In this document: one piece after another, positions 8,730 through 18,489 of the stretch | Position numbering within the stretch: the stretch's first letter is position 1 | Layout of the letters: the number at the start of each line of letters is the position of its first letter | From: Hydrocarboniclastica marina | GTDB lineage: Bacteria; Pseudomonadota; Gammaproteobacteria; Pseudomonadales; Oleiphilaceae | Assembly: GCF_004851605.1 (NCBI RefSeq) | Contig: NZ_CP031093.1 | Span: forward strand, 1,922,001-1,986,000 | Length of the DNA stretch: 64,000 bases | Reading direction: 5' to 3' | Translations under genes and position numbers: made by a program | Notes under the pieces: generated by a model | Databases searched by the model: none | Seen by the model: only the letters and a program-made list of their open reading frames with translations | What the model was told of the DNA's origin: nothing

Positions 8730-9782
8730 TTACTCCGGCACTGCTTGTACTTGCCAGCGCGGGTTTTCGAATGCGGGCGAGAAGTGCTCGCGCCATTCGT
8801 CACCGTCTGCCTCCACGAGCATCACGGCCATGTCCAGCTTTCGGGAGACCTCCAGGGCTGCTTTCGTGCCCAGACACAGAAGAGCAGTAGACCAGGCGTC
8901 CGCGATCGTTGGGTCCGGATGAATAACGGTTACGGACAGCAGGTCATGTGTTACGGGTGAACCTGTGCGCGCGTCCAGAATGTGGCTATAGCGCTTACCC
9001 GCTTCATCGTAGTAGTGCCTGTAGGTCCCGCTGGTCACTACAGACAGGGCTCCGCCCGGCTCGATCTCAACGATTTTTTGTATCGCCCGTTCTCCGGCCA
9101 GGGGTCTTTCGATGGCCACTCGCCAGTCTTCGCCTCCGGGTTTGCCGCCCTTTACCAACAGTTCGCCGCCGACTTCAACCAGATAGTTCGTGATACCGAG
9201 GTCCTCAAGGGCGGCTGCCAGCAGAGCAGTTGAGTATCCCTGGGCGATAGATGACACATCGATTCCAATGTCGGCTTCAGCCTTAGCGAGCAGCGTCGGG
9301 CCGGCGATGGTTAGCCTGTCCATGCCGATTCGCCGACGCGTTTCCTCGACAGCACTTGCTGAGGGCACCCTAAAGGTGCCGTCGAAGCCCCACAGGGTAA
9401 ACAAGGGTCGGATCGTCAGGTCATAACACCCGTGGGATTGCGCGCTCACAGTCTTGGCGATACGAACCAGATCGACCAGCGAAGCTGGAACAACTTGCGC
9501 CTCTGTGACCCGGGAGTTGTTGAAATCCACGATGTCCGAGTCGTCCCGATAGGTTGAAAGCTCAACGTCGATTTTCTCGAGTACTTGCTCGGCGTGGGCT
9601 TCCACCGTTTCCGCGGGAACTGAATCCGCGGTCCAGTAACTGATGTTGTAGGTGGTGCCCTGGGCAAAGCCTGTGATGGTCAAAAGCTGAGGCTCGTCTG
9701 AGCATCCCGAGAGGGCGAGCAAGCTGCAGATCCCGATAGCGAGCCCAACAGCGAGCCGAGAAGAAAGGCCGGACAAAATCAC
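8730..9782 (-). CDS. apbE: FAD:protein FMN transferase (ApbE), lipoprotein
   Basis: ApbE enzymes attach FMN to Thr/Ser of flavoproteins such as NqrB/NqrC/RnfG in the periplasm, using FAD and magnesium. The N-terminus is a lipoprotein signal with lipobox 'ALSGC', cysteine at residue 27, so the mature enzyme is membrane-anchored on the periplasmic side. Family stretches are visible: 'GTTYNISYW', 'DLTIRPLFTLWGF', 'IDVSSIAQGYSTALLAAAL', 'EVGGELLVKGGKPG', 'VVTSGTYRHYYDEAGKRYSHILD' in pieces, and 'ADAWSTALLCLG'. Length is normal for the family. The start is GTG at 9782 with GGAG about 9 bases upstream. It is convergent with the diguanylate cyclase pair, and no nqr or rnf genes lie nearby. Confidence 0.93.
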   Translation of the reverse strand: MILSGLSSRLAVGLAIGICSLLALSGCSDEPQLLTITGFAQGTTYNISYWTADSVPAETVEAHAEQVLEKIDVELSTYRDDSDIVDFNNSRVTEAQVVPASLVDLVRIAKTVSAQSHGCYDLTIRPLFTLWGFDGTFRVPSASAVEETRRRIGMDRLTIAGPTLLAKAEADIGIDVSSIAQGYSTALLAAALEDLGITNYLVEVGGELLVKGGKPGGEDWRVAIERPLAGERAIQKIVEIEPGGALSVVTSGTYRHYYDEAGKRYSHILDARTGSPVTHDLLSVTVIHPDPTIADAWSTALLCLGTKAALEVSRKLDMAVMLVEADGDEWREHFSPAFENPRWQVQAVPE

Positions 9783-10184
9783 AGTAGGGCTCCAGTTTCG
9801 ACCTGTAACTGCTGTATTGCCGTGTTTTTAGTGGAATTACTGGTCGGGCAATAGCGAATCCAGCAAAGGCAATATGAAAATATAGTAATAGAAACCATAA
9901 ACATATGTTTACTCTGAAAAAATCTGCGGTATTTTTTAAGGGTGGTAACGTGAAATCGTCATTAAAAGCGTGTTATAAAGGGGCCGTTGGCGAAAGAGTA
10001 GTCAGGGCCAGGGAGCACTTCCGGCCCGGGCGTTGAGCTCCCGAGGCAAGCTTAGCATTTAGTGCGGCCGCTTCGGTAAGCCGAGTCGGGATCAATCCGC
10101 GGCAACTGACGCAGCGGATAATGCCTGACGGTCTGCAGCAACGCATGAGTTGTATCTCGTCCACCCATACATTCAGAGATAATT
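9783..10184. other. 402-bp AT-rich intergenic region between divergent genes, with a 14-bp palindrome
   Basis: This is the shared upstream region of apbE (minus) and the DUF2914 gene (plus). Bases about 9840-9975 are noticeably AT-rich compared with the genes around them. It contains the perfect palindrome TAAACATATGTTTA at 9898-9911 and an A-tract/T-tract inverted repeat at about 9917-9937. A 28-codon frame beginning GTG near 9950 is too short and featureless to call. Confidence 0.5.
9898..9911. promoter_or_regulatory. 14-bp perfect palindrome, candidate operator
   Basis: TAAACATATGTTTA reads the same on both strands and sits in the AT-rich region upstream of both apbE and the DUF2914 gene. 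It could bind a dimeric regulator; the regulator is unknown. Confidence 0.35.
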
Positions 10185-11018
10185 ATGGATACAACAACTA
10201 CTGACAAGACGCAGCGGATGCGACCCGGTTTACCTGAAGAACTTTCAATCGTGTACACCGAAGAAACAGAACTCCACTGGCAGCGGATTATCAGTGCCAT
10301 TCTTATCGTTTTGGCCGTGCTGACGGTTCTCGGCTGGATATTGATGAATACAGTATCCGCAGAGAAGGCTGCTCAGGTTATTACTGCAGAGCCCGATGTC
10401 CTCAATTCGATCGTCGAGGAATCCACGCAAACTCTGCCAGCTACCGAGCTGAAAGCGCCTGTCAAAGATCTTGAGAGCACCATTCCGGCACTGCCTCAGT
10501 TCGAAAAACAGGCCGAGGAAACCAGCATCCCGCAGTCTGCGCTACCGAACGTCGTACAGGATATGCTGCCGTTGTACGCCCATATGCCCAAAAAGCCTTT
10601 GCAGACTCCGGCACCACCACTCGTGCAGGACGGTTTTGTCCAACGTGAAGCTTCTGACTCAACTCAGCTGACCCTTGATCCGAACTATGTCGGAACGCTT
10701 CAGCTGACCAGTAATCTGTCGAACAAAAATCCTACAGACCTGCTGGGCGGCGAGATTAACATGGACGGCCAGCAGCTGATTAAGCTTTATGCGTATTCAG
10801 AGCTCACCAATCTGAAAGGCGAGCGCGTATTCCACGAATGGTATAAAGGCTCAAAGCGTATGGCGCGCATTCCTGTCGGGGTATACCTGGACAATATGCG
10901 GGCATCTTCCAGCAAATATATTGACCCTACGATGGCGGGGGACTGGCACCTGAAAATCGTACGCCACAATGGCGAACAATTGGGTCGCATGGATTTCCGG
11001 GTTAACGCGGACTCGTAG
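10185..11018 (+). CDS. DUF2914 domain protein with one membrane anchor, 277 aa
   Basis: Residues about 33-55 ('IISAILIVLAVLTVLGWIL') form a single membrane helix with a cytosolic N-terminus. A low-complexity Glu/Pro/Ala linker follows to about residue 165. The C-terminal 110 residues carry the DUF2914 pattern: 'LYAYSELTNLKGERVFHEWY', 'MARIPVGVY', 'SSKYIDPTMAGDWHLKIV', 'LGRMDFRV'. The domain is therefore periplasmic. Its function is not known for the family. The ATG follows a weak AGAGAT site. It is a single-gene unit ending at a strong terminator, convergent with recQ. Confidence 0.8.
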   Translation: MDTTTTDKTQRMRPGLPEELSIVYTEETELHWQRIISAILIVLAVLTVLGWILMNTVSAEKAAQVITAEPDVLNSIVEESTQTLPATELKAPVKDLESTIPALPQFEKQAEETSIPQSALPNVVQDMLPLYAHMPKKPLQTPAPPLVQDGFVQREASDSTQLTLDPNYVGTLQLTSNLSNKNPTDLLGGEINMDGQQLIKLYAYSELTNLKGERVFHEWYKGSKRMARIPVGVYLDNMRASSSKYIDPTMAGDWHLKIVRHNGEQLGRMDFRVNADS

Positions 11019-11083
11019 TAGTGCGTCTCTTCGCGGGTGCCTGGGCAGTGGGCAGGCAGGAACTGTGAAGAGCAGGAGCAGAG

Positions 11084-11110
11084 AAAGGAGCCGATCTGGC
11101 TCCTTTTTTT
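11084..11110 (+). terminator. Rho-independent terminator after the DUF2914 gene
   Basis: AAAGGAGCC (11084-11092) pairs with GGCTCCTTT (11098-11106) around a 5-base loop and runs into a continuous T-tract to 11110. It lies 66 bases after the DUF2914 stop and between two convergent genes. Confidence 0.88.
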
Positions 11111-11163
11111 CGTCTGACCAGGTCGCCCTATTACTCAACCTGGGGTCTCGGCCGGTCGCCAGA

Positions 11164-13071
11164 TCAGCCGCCGCGCGTAACCTCAAGGAAATCGGCTCCG
11201 TACTTTTCCAGCTTACGCTCGCCTACACCATTGATAGTCTGGAGATCATCCAGCGTTTGCGGCGCGCCGCGCAGTATCTCCAGCAGCGTTGCATCGTGGA
11301 AGATCACGTAGGGCGGGACGCCTTGCTCGTCGGCCAGACGCTTGCGACAGGCTCTCAGTGCTTCCCACTGCATCATCTCAGCCGGCGACAGGTCCAGAAT
11401 TTCTTTCTTGCTGCTGGAGCCCCTGGATGACCTGGACGCTTTTGCGGGGGCATCTTCGGCGAGCTCGATATGTTGTTCGCCTTTCAGGATGGGGCGGCAA
11501 GCTTCAGTTAGCCGCAAGCCGCCGAACCCCTCCAGGTCCACCTCCAGGAGGCCTTTCGCCACCAGTTGCCGAAAAATGGCCCGCCACTGCTGGGCAGAAG
11601 TTTCAGCGCCTATCCCAAAGGTGCTCACCTGGTCATGCCCGAACTGCTTTATTTTTTCGCCCTGGCTGCCCCGCAGTACATCGATCAGGTGGTTAACGCC
11701 AAAACGCTGACCTGTCCGATAGACACAGGAAAGCGCCTTTTGAACTTCCGTCGTGGCATCGCGGGTTTTGACAGGTGTCAGGCAGGTATCGCAATTACCG
11801 CACGGTGGCGTCCCTGTCTCACCGAAATAGCGCAAAAGCGCCTGTCGCCGGCAGCTGACCATTTCGCAAAGCCCCAGCATGGCTTCCAGCCGGGCACGCT
11901 CCACGCGCTTGAAGTCCTCATGGCCGGGAGAGCCCTCTAACATCTGTCTGAGGGTAATGACATCCTGCAGGCCGTAAGCCATCCAGGCAGTTGCAGGCAG
12001 CCCGTCACGACCTGCCCGGCCAGTCTCCTGATAGTAGGCCTCGACACTTTTCGGGAGGTCAAGGTGGGCTACGAATCGTACGTCTGGTTTGTCGATGCCC
12101 ATACCAAACGCAATGGTAGCGACGATGATGATCCCTTCCTCCCGCAGGAATCGCCGCTGGTGCAAAGCCCGCATCTCAGCGGAAAGCCCGGCATGATAGG
12201 GCAGCGCGGTCAGGCCCTGGGTGGTCAACCAATCCGCTGTCTGCTCAACCTTTTTACGCGACAGGCAATAGACGATGCCGGCATCGCCCATGTGTTCGGC
12301 CCGAAGAAAGCTCAGCAGTTGCTGCCGCACCTGGGTTTTCGGGGTTATGCGGTACTGGATGTTGGGTCGGTCGAAGCCGGCCACGAAATGGCGGGCCTGT
12401 TCCAGTTCGAGCCGCACTGCTATTTCCCGCCGGGTCCGTTCATCAGCGGTAGCCGTCAATGCAATTCGCGGTACGTGAGGAAAACGCTCATGCAGGAGGT
12501 TTAGCTGTAGGTAGTCGGAGCGAAAATCATGCCCCCACTGGGAGACGCAATGGGCTTCGTCGATCGCAAACAGAGCCAGGGGCGCGCGGGCCAGCAGATC
12601 AAGCATGCGCGGCTGAATCAGGCGTTCCGGGGCGACATAGAGCAGGTCCAGTTCACCACTCAATAGCGCCTGTTCAGTGCTCCACGCCTCCGGAGCTTCA
12701 AGGGTGGAGTTAAGAAGCGCGGCTCTGACACCTAACTGACAGAGCGCATCGACCTGGTCCTGCATCAAAGCAATCAACGGCGAGACGATGATGCCAACCC
12801 CCGGCCGCGCCATGGCTGGCACCTGGTAGCACAGCGACTTGCCGCCCCCGGTCGGCATCAGCACCAGGGCATCGCGACCAGCCATGACTTCATCAATTAT
12901 CTCTTTCTGGGAGCCCCTGAACGTCTTGTAGCCGAAGGTCTCTTCGAGAATACGTTGGGGTGACCGTACTTGCGGCGCAGGCGTTAACGGCCGCGCGCCT
13001 GGCGAAGCCTCGTCGTGAAAAGGCTGGTCCTGAAAAGGCCTCTCTGGCGAGGGCGGTATCGATGAGGTCAT
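11164..13071 (-). CDS. recQ: ATP-dependent DNA helicase RecQ
   Basis: RecQ unwinds DNA 3'-5' in recombinational repair and replication-fork restart. All family parts are present. Walker A 'PTGGGKS' has its Lys at 78, 'DEAH' is at 171-174, and helicase motif VI reads '[12 protein letters not shown]'. The RQC zinc site has four cysteines, in '[13 protein letters not shown]' and 'CGNCDTC', followed by a winged-helix region. The C-terminal HRDC domain contains '[14 protein letters not shown]'. The ATG at 13071 gives 635 residues, near the usual length; the frame is open another 84 codons upstream, but that extension looks like non-coding translation. No good ribosome site precedes 13071, so the exact start is uncertain. 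A Ser-rich linker joins RQC and HRDC. Confidence 0.95.
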   Translation of the reverse strand: MTSSIPPSPERPFQDQPFHDEASPGARPLTPAPQVRSPQRILEETFGYKTFRGSQKEIIDEVMAGRDALVLMPTGGGKSLCYQVPAMARPGVGIIVSPLIALMQDQVDALCQLGVRAALLNSTLEAPEAWSTEQALLSGELDLLYVAPERLIQPRMLDLLARAPLALFAIDEAHCVSQWGHDFRSDYLQLNLLHERFPHVPRIALTATADERTRREIAVRLELEQARHFVAGFDRPNIQYRITPKTQVRQQLLSFLRAEHMGDAGIVYCLSRKKVEQTADWLTTQGLTALPYHAGLSAEMRALHQRRFLREEGIIIVATIAFGMGIDKPDVRFVAHLDLPKSVEAYYQETGRAGRDGLPATAWMAYGLQDVITLRQMLEGSPGHEDFKRVERARLEAMLGLCEMVSCRRQALLRYFGETGTPPCGNCDTCLTPVKTRDATTEVQKALSCVYRTGQRFGVNHLIDVLRGSQGEKIKQFGHDQVSTFGIGAETSAQQWRAIFRQLVAKGLLEVDLEGFGGLRLTEACRPILKGEQHIELAEDAPAKASRSSRGSSSKKEILDLSPAEMMQWEALRACRKRLADEQGVPPYVIFHDATLLEILRGAPQTLDDLQTINGVGERKLEKYGADFLEVTRGG

Positions 13072-13380
13072 AGGCGGGAGGTACCGTATTTGTCGCGCCG
13101 CCGAAGCGGCGGCTATAGATCGGTTGAGGCATCCGAGAGACAGTAGGATAGGGAAACGCTGGCCCCGGGGCAACGCAACTCTGTCAGCATTTCCTACGCG
13201 GCTCAGCTGTACTGGGCCGGAGACCGCCAACGCCGACGGCCAGGATCCTGAACGCTGCATGAACGGCGGGTTACAGGGCCACCCGAAAACGCACGGCGGG
13301 TGGTCCGGGCGAAGATTTCTCATGTAGAGTCAGGGGGTAGCAACAGCCGCGCAAAGCGCCCTAACGCAAGGAGATCACGG
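13072..13380. other. 309-bp intergenic region between divergent recQ and wrbA
   Basis: It must hold the promoters of recQ (minus) and wrbA (plus). Apart from the AAGGAGAT ribosome site of wrbA at its right end I see no distinctive element. Confidence 0.45.
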
Positions 13381-14010
13381 ATGACGACACAGATACAGGT
13401 TGTTTTCTACAGCATGTATGGGCACATACACACCTTGGCAGAGGCTATTGCCCGTGGGGCGCGCAGCGTGCCGGACACCGACGTGAAAGTGATGCAGGTG
13501 CCGGAATTGCTTCCCGACGATGTCGCCGAAAAAAGCGGCGCCAAAAAAGCTCGGGAAGCGTTCTCCGAAATTCCCGTGGCCCGCCCGGAGGACCTGCTCG
13601 ACGCAGACGGGATACTCTTCGGTACGCCGACCCGCTACGGCAATATGGCTGCCCAGATGCGCAACTTTCTCGACCAGACCGGGGGTATGTGGGCAAAGGG
13701 TGCTTTCAACGGGAAGGTAGGCGGCGCCTTTACCAGCACCGCGTCCCAGCACGGGGGCCAGGAAACCACACTGACAAGTTTTCATACAACCCTGTTTCAC
13801 CTGGGCATGGTGGTGGTTGGGGTGCCTTACGCTGAGCAGCGCCTTACCTCGATAGACGAAGTAAGCGGCGGCACGCCCTATGGCGCGAGCACCATAGCCG
13901 GCGGTGACGGCTCTCGACAGCCCTCTGAGAATGAGCTGGCCATAGCTGAGTATCAGGGCAAGCATCTGGCCGAAGTCACCCGCGCGCTCAAGCTCGGCCG
14001 TGCGCAGTAA
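13381..14010 (+). CDS. wrbA: NAD(P)H:quinone oxidoreductase WrbA
   Basis: WrbA is a tetrameric FMN flavoprotein that reduces quinones by two electrons and protects against quinone stress. The N-terminus '[21 protein letters not shown]' is the flavodoxin-type FMN phosphate loop. '[25 protein letters not shown]' and '[17 protein letters not shown]' in pieces are family signatures. Length, 209 residues, is normal. The ATG at 13381 is chosen because AAGGAGAT lies 6 bases upstream; a longer frame from 13300 has no support. The SDR gene follows 79 bases downstream on the same strand, and the two may be co-transcribed as a redox or detoxification pair. Confidence 0.95.
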   Translation: MTTQIQVVFYSMYGHIHTLAEAIARGARSVPDTDVKVMQVPELLPDDVAEKSGAKKAREAFSEIPVARPEDLLDADGILFGTPTRYGNMAAQMRNFLDQTGGMWAKGAFNGKVGGAFTSTASQHGGQETTLTSFHTTLFHLGMVVVGVPYAEQRLTSIDEVSGGTPYGASTIAGGDGSRQPSENELAIAEYQGKHLAEVTRALKLGRAQ

Positions 14011-14089
14011 GCCAGCAGTGAGCCATAGTAGGCCTCGGGGCAACTCGGCAGTGCTGACACCCAAACTGATACGTTGAGGAGGTCCAGGG

Positions 14090-14782
14090 ATGGACGATAA
14101 GGTTTTTCTGATAACCGGCGCGTCAAGCGGCATTGGCGCAGCAACTGCAAGGGCCGCGGCAAAGGCCGGATACCGCGTTGTTCTGGCTGCCCGCACGGAA
14201 CAGAAGCTTGAATCGCTTGTGGCCGAACTCGGGGGTGAGGACAGGGCGCTCGCAGTCGGCTGCGATGTTCAGAAGAATGAAGATCAGGCCGCGCTGGTGC
14301 AAAGAGCGCTCGACCGTTTTGGCCGAATTGACGTCGCTTTCGCAAACGCCGGGCGTGGCGGAGAGCCGGGCGGGTTCAGCAGCGCTGATTCTGATGTCTG
14401 GCGGGACATGATTCTCACCAATATCTACGGTGTCGGCCTTACGTTACAGCACTGCCTGCCTGCTCTGCGCAAGAGTCGCGGCCACGTGCTGCTAACAGGC
14501 TCTGCCGCAGGCAGGGCCACGATTCCAGGCTCCATGTACAGCGCTACCAAGTGGGCCGTCACCGCGATCGGATATGGCGTGCGCGAAGAGCTGCGAGGCA
14601 GCGGCGTGCGCGTCACGCTAATAGAGCCAGGAATGGTCGACACCGCTTTCTTCGACCAGACACCCCATAACGCCATGGTTCCTGACGACATTGCGCGCGC
14701 TGTGATGTACGCCGTGAGTCAGCCCCGGCACGTGGATGTCAACGAGATCCTCGTGCGGCCTACACCTGAAACAGATTCCTGA
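14090..14782 (+). CDS. Short-chain dehydrogenase/reductase (SDR), 230 aa
   Basis: A classical SDR with all key elements: cofactor loop 'TGASSGIG' near residue 9, 'NAG' at the end of the fourth strand, and the catalytic Tyr150-Lys154 in 'YSATK', with the Ser in 'LTGSAAG'. 'AARTEQKL' after the second strand suggests NADP(H) preference through the Arg. The substrate is unknown. GAGGAGG lies 9 bases before the ATG, a strong start. The protein ends soon after 'PGMVDTAFFD', slightly short for the family but complete. Confidence 0.9.
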   Translation: MDDKVFLITGASSGIGAATARAAAKAGYRVVLAARTEQKLESLVAELGGEDRALAVGCDVQKNEDQAALVQRALDRFGRIDVAFANAGRGGEPGGFSSADSDVWRDMILTNIYGVGLTLQHCLPALRKSRGHVLLTGSAAGRATIPGSMYSATKWAVTAIGYGVREELRGSGVRVTLIEPGMVDTAFFDQTPHNAMVPDDIARAVMYAVSQPRHVDVNEILVRPTPETDS

Positions 14783-14869
14783 AAAACGTTCTGGAATGAG
14801 TCTTTGATAAACGAAAGCCGAAACGGGGGGACAGGACACCTCCCAAGCCTACCCGGTAAGGAGTAAATT

Positions 14870-15307
14870 ATGCTTACGGTCAATGCTGATGTTGTCTGCC
14901 GCCTGATCGAACTGTCGCAGATTTTTCATGGGCAGGAAGGCCTGGTCGTGCCAGACGAAATGGACAATGCTGCGCTGAAAGACAGCGTCTCGATAGCAGA
15001 TAGCCCGGCTGATGATGCGCCTAGGCAAATGATGGCCAGCCATGGTGATGAAACAGCGCTCGAGGAATTCAGGACCATCATCAACGGCATGGACCCTGAC
15101 CAACAGCAGGAAATTGTCGCGCTGCTGTGGCTCGGCCGGGAAGATTATGCGTTTGGTGAGTGGGAGGCTATTGTCGAGCAGGCGCGGGACCAGTGGACGC
15201 CAGATACTGCCGAATATTTGATTGACCATCCGCTTTTGGCAGCCTATCTGCAGGACGGCCTGGAACTGCACGGGTATGACTGCAGTGATGCCAAGAGATC
15301 GCTTTGA
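14870..15307 (+). CDS. DUF3775 family protein, 145 aa
   Basis: The sequence matches the DUF3775 pattern: an acidic helical N-terminal half, then 'INGMDPDQQQEIVALLWLGREDYAFGEW' in pieces and 'TAEYLIDHPLLAAYLQDGL'. The family is found in proteobacteria and its function is not known. The protein is small, soluble and strongly acidic. AAGGAG lies about 8 bases before the ATG. It follows the SDR gene by 87 bases on the same strand. Confidence 0.8.
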   Translation: MLTVNADVVCRLIELSQIFHGQEGLVVPDEMDNAALKDSVSIADSPADDAPRQMMASHGDETALEEFRTIINGMDPDQQQEIVALLWLGREDYAFGEWEAIVEQARDQWTPDTAEYLIDHPLLAAYLQDGLELHGYDCSDAKRSL

Positions 15308-15753
15308 TCTGAGCGATACCGCCCATAGCTGGAAAAGGGCCCAAAGGTTAGCTGGATTGGGTCGAAACGAGCAATAAGGCGCTGTTGGGCCAGGGCAAGC
15401 GCGTATCTCAACCATAACCTCGGAGCCAACGGGCGGGCTGAATAGCTGAAGCGGCCAGCGCCAGGTCTTCAGTTATCAGCCAGGATGAGAGCCACCTACA
15501 TAAGCTTCATGCCGCGCAACCCGAATCTTGTGATGCGTCGCGGTGTTGTTCAGACGTGCGAAGCCCGCTTTGCCCCGGCCAGAATTTCCACCGACGCACT
15601 TCGTCGGATAGCCCTTTCATTCCCATCCTGACTGTAACGCCGAAAAAATTTAGCACCCCGGATAATGGACTGTGAAGGACTTTTAACTTAGCCTCTTCCC
15701 GCAGAGTCTTTCTGCACCGCATTTCTTAACGTTCTCCCAAACCGTGGCCCATC
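15308..15753. other. 446-bp intergenic region, no gene seen
   Basis: It lies between the DUF3775 gene and the acyltransferase gene, both on the plus strand. A 71-codon frame on the minus strand (15507-15722) has no ribosome site or family features. I see no terminator with a T-tract and no RNA gene. It presumably contains the promoter of the acyltransferase gene. Confidence 0.45.
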
Positions 15754-16923
15754 ATGGAACAATTCGACGCTATCCGGCCTTATCGTGATGACGAGGTAGC
15801 CGGTGTTATTCAGCAGTTACTAGTGGATCAGGAATTCCTGAACCTTGCGAGCAGCCGCCAGGTACCGCGTCTGGCACGTTTTGCGCCCGCGGTTGCCCGC
15901 GCCCTGGTCAGCTACTGGCTCAAACGCAAGTACGGGGCCATAAATTCCATTGCGTCGTTACAATCAGAGTTGGCGCAGTTCGTTGAGCAGTTGATACAGG
16001 TTTCCACTAGCAGGGTGACCCAATCCGGCCTGGAAAAACTCGATCCGACCAAGGCCTATCTTTTTCTCTCCAACCACCGCGACATTGTGTTTGACCCGAT
16101 GATCGTCAATTACCTGTTGTTTCAGCAGGGCATGGAAACCGCCCGGATCGCGATCGGCGACAATCTATTGCAGAATCATGTGTTTGCCGAGCTTATGCGT
16201 TTGAATAAAAGCTTTCTCGTCCGACGCAATATGACCAGCGCGCGGGAAATGCGTGACGCTTTCTTTACGCTTTCATCCTTTATCAGCCATTGTATCGAGA
16301 ACCGGCACAGCGTATGGATAGCCCAGCGGGAAGGGCGGGCCAAATCGGGGCTGGACCACACTGATCCGGCCATTATCAAGATGTTCTACATGAGCCGTAA
16401 GAAAGAGCCGGTTCCCTTCAGTGAGGCGATGAATCAGCTCAGTATTGTACCGGTCTCCATCAGCTATGAGCTGGATCCCTGCGATGGCGCCAAAGCCCGC
16501 GAGCTTGAAATACGCGAGCGAACGGGGCAATACACCAAAGCGCCCGATGAAGACACCCAGCAGATTCTGTTGGGGCTTTCAGGGCAAAAAGGCCATGTTC
16601 ATGTGCATTTTGGGGAGGTAATAACCGATGCGCCGGATCAGCCGGTAGCGCTGGCTGGACAGATAGACCGGGAGATAAACGGCAACTATATGCTCCACGC
16701 CACCAACTGGGCGGCTTACCGCTTGCTCAACTCAGCAACCAGCGCTGTTCCGGAGACCATGCCGATACCTTTGCCAACTGCTGAACGCCTCAATCGCGCC
16801 ACGGAACTTCTCGAACAGCGATTCGCCGCCTACGACCCGAACCTCCGGCCATATTTGCTGACAATGTATGCCAATCCCGTGGCGCAGGCACTGGCGCATT
16901 ATGCAGAGCATCGCTCGGCGTGA
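15754..16923 (+). CDS. PlsC/PlsB-like glycerol-phosphate acyltransferase family protein, 389 aa
   Basis: The protein belongs to the glycerophospholipid acyltransferase superfamily. The active-site block is 'LSNHRDIVFDP', with His108 and Asp114. The spacing is H-x5-D, one residue longer than the usual H-x4-D, and the first aspartate (D110) follows closely; this variant occurs in a branch of the family, so the enzyme is probably active. Later 'WIAQREGRAKSG' resembles the FPEGTR block and 'IVPVSISYELDP' the block IV region. Length is well above classical PlsC. It most likely acylates lysophosphatidate or a related lipid at the inner membrane. The start lacks a clear ribosome site, so the exact ATG is less certain. 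Confidence 0.8.
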   Translation: MEQFDAIRPYRDDEVAGVIQQLLVDQEFLNLASSRQVPRLARFAPAVARALVSYWLKRKYGAINSIASLQSELAQFVEQLIQVSTSRVTQSGLEKLDPTKAYLFLSNHRDIVFDPMIVNYLLFQQGMETARIAIGDNLLQNHVFAELMRLNKSFLVRRNMTSAREMRDAFFTLSSFISHCIENRHSVWIAQREGRAKSGLDHTDPAIIKMFYMSRKKEPVPFSEAMNQLSIVPVSISYELDPCDGAKARELEIRERTGQYTKAPDEDTQQILLGLSGQKGHVHVHFGEVITDAPDQPVALAGQIDREINGNYMLHATNWAAYRLLNSATSAVPETMPIPLPTAERLNRATELLEQRFAAYDPNLRPYLLTMYANPVAQALAHYAEHRSA

Positions 16924-17150
16924 GCGGGCCGGTGCAGGTCTTCCATTACAGGCTTGTAGGTTTGAACCGGACTTTCAGGTCTTAACTTAAAAAACGCTAA
17001 CTCCACGGATTTTCTAACAAATCTATACTGCTTCTTCAAACAAGTGATGGGTTTTACTGGCACTGCCACGGAAGTGATCTGTGGCGCTGGTTCGACCCGA
17101 GCCAGCTGCTGGGACTGACAGCCGGCAGCCAAGCAGGGAGAGCAGGCGTA

Positions 17151-18449
17151 ATGAAGAAGAACGTATTTGTACCAGCACTGACTGATTTGCAGCGCGAAGA
17201 GCTCGAGACCGTGCACGGCATTGGCGATGTTGCCTTCCACGGTCTACTTGAGGTTGAGCGGCTGGTCGATCAGCCAGAGACACTGGACTTCGACACCGTC
17301 CTTGCAGATGCACGCCGCGAACTCAAGGCGTTTGATGGCAGCATTGACGGGATCATCGCTCACTGGGATTTTCCAACCAGTGTTCTCGTGCCAATGTTGT
17401 GCAAGGACTACGGAATACCCTCGCCCTCACTCGAAAGCGTTCTCAAGTGCGAACACAAGTACTGGAGCCGGGTCGAGCAGGAGAAAAGCGTCCCCGAGTT
17501 TATTCCCCGGTTCAGCAGTTTCGATCCATTTGATGACGATGCGCTTTCCAAAATAGAACTGGAGTTTCCGTTCTGGGTTAAACCCGTCAAAGCCTTCGCT
17601 TCCCAATTGGGCTTCATGATTGAAAACGAAGAGCAGTTCAGGGAAGCAATAAAAGAAACCCGGGAGAAAATCGGCCAGTTCGGCGATCCCTTCGAGCAGG
17701 CAATGGCCCATGCCGACGTTCCCGCGGAAATCACAGCCTTGGGAGGCAGCGCTTGCATTGCTGAAGAAATAATCGCCGGTATCCAGTCCGCGCCCGAAGG
17801 CACTGTATTTGACGGTAAATTCAACGTACACGGGACACTTGATATGCTCCCGGACGATGTGGGCAAGAGCTTCGGGCGACTGGTGTATCCTTCAACGCTG
17901 CCTGAAAAGGTGCAGGCACGCATGCACGATTGCTGCGAGCGCTTCCTGAAACATATCGGGTTTGACGACGGCTGCTTCAACGCCGAGTTCATGTGGGACG
18001 AAGCCAGGGACAAGCTCTGGCTGATTGAAGTGAACACCCGCATCTCCCAATCCCACAGCGAAATGTTCATCAAGGTCGACGGCGAGTCCAATCACCGGGT
18101 TGCTATCGACGTGGCCTTGGGGATTCCGCCCGACATGCCCCGCGGTAAGGGCGGGTTCAAAGTGGCGGCGAAGTGCCAGATCAACTACTACGGTCAGGAT
18201 GCGATCGCGAAACGCGTGCCCACGGAGGCCGAACTTTCGGCACTGGAACGTCGTTTCCCCCGGTCAGCGTTTGTTATCGAGCTAGAGGAGGGCATGCGGC
18301 TCAGTGACCTGCCGAACCAGAACACCCGGGCGTTTCACCTGGGCGATATCTATATCGGTGCCCAGAGTCATGAAGAGTTGGTACAGAACTTCAACAACTG
18401 TATGGCCAGCCTGAGTTTTGACCTTGAGCCGGTTAAACACGAAGATTGA
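17151..18449 (+). CDS. ATP-grasp ligase, 432 aa
   Basis: The central region has the ATP-grasp fold: 'FPFWVKPVKAFASQLGFMI' supplies the ATP-contacting Lys strand and 'CFNAEFMWDEARDKLWLIEVNTRISQSH' holds the metal-binding Glu and Asn ('EVNTRISQ') of the carboxylase-like subgroup. The family forms a C-N (amide) or C-C bond by acyl-phosphate activation. No biotin carrier or known pathway partner is nearby, so an amide ligase acting on an unknown acid and amine is the best guess. AGGGAGA lies about 9 bases before the ATG. The CocE-type hydrolase gene follows by 40 bases, and the two are almost certainly one operon. Confidence 0.88.
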   Translation: MKKNVFVPALTDLQREELETVHGIGDVAFHGLLEVERLVDQPETLDFDTVLADARRELKAFDGSIDGIIAHWDFPTSVLVPMLCKDYGIPSPSLESVLKCEHKYWSRVEQEKSVPEFIPRFSSFDPFDDDALSKIELEFPFWVKPVKAFASQLGFMIENEEQFREAIKETREKIGQFGDPFEQAMAHADVPAEITALGGSACIAEEIIAGIQSAPEGTVFDGKFNVHGTLDMLPDDVGKSFGRLVYPSTLPEKVQARMHDCCERFLKHIGFDDGCFNAEFMWDEARDKLWLIEVNTRISQSHSEMFIKVDGESNHRVAIDVALGIPPDMPRGKGGFKVAAKCQINYYGQDAIAKRVPTEAELSALERRFPRSAFVIELEEGMRLSDLPNQNTRAFHLGDIYIGAQSHEELVQNFNNCMASLSFDLEPVKHED

Positions 18450-18489
18450 AGAGAGGATAAATTTCCCGAGCAATAGCCCTGGAGGCGCA

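Noticed and set aside
9950-10036. 28-codon frame starting GTG in the apbE/DUF2914 gap
   Set aside because: Too short, with no hydrophobic or motif character and only a weak GGGTGG upstream.
13072-13323. 84-residue N-terminal extension of RecQ
   Set aside because: The extension is Cys/Pro/Arg-rich and lies outside normal RecQ length; the ATG at 13071 gives a typical protein.
13375-14196. 273-codon open frame antisense to wrbA and the SDR gene start
   Set aside because: WrbA is unmistakable on the plus strand with a good ribosome site, and the antisense product has no family features.
15507-15722. 71-codon minus-strand frame in the gap before the acyltransferase gene
   Set aside because: No ribosome site, no domain, and isolated from other genes; reported only as part of the gap.
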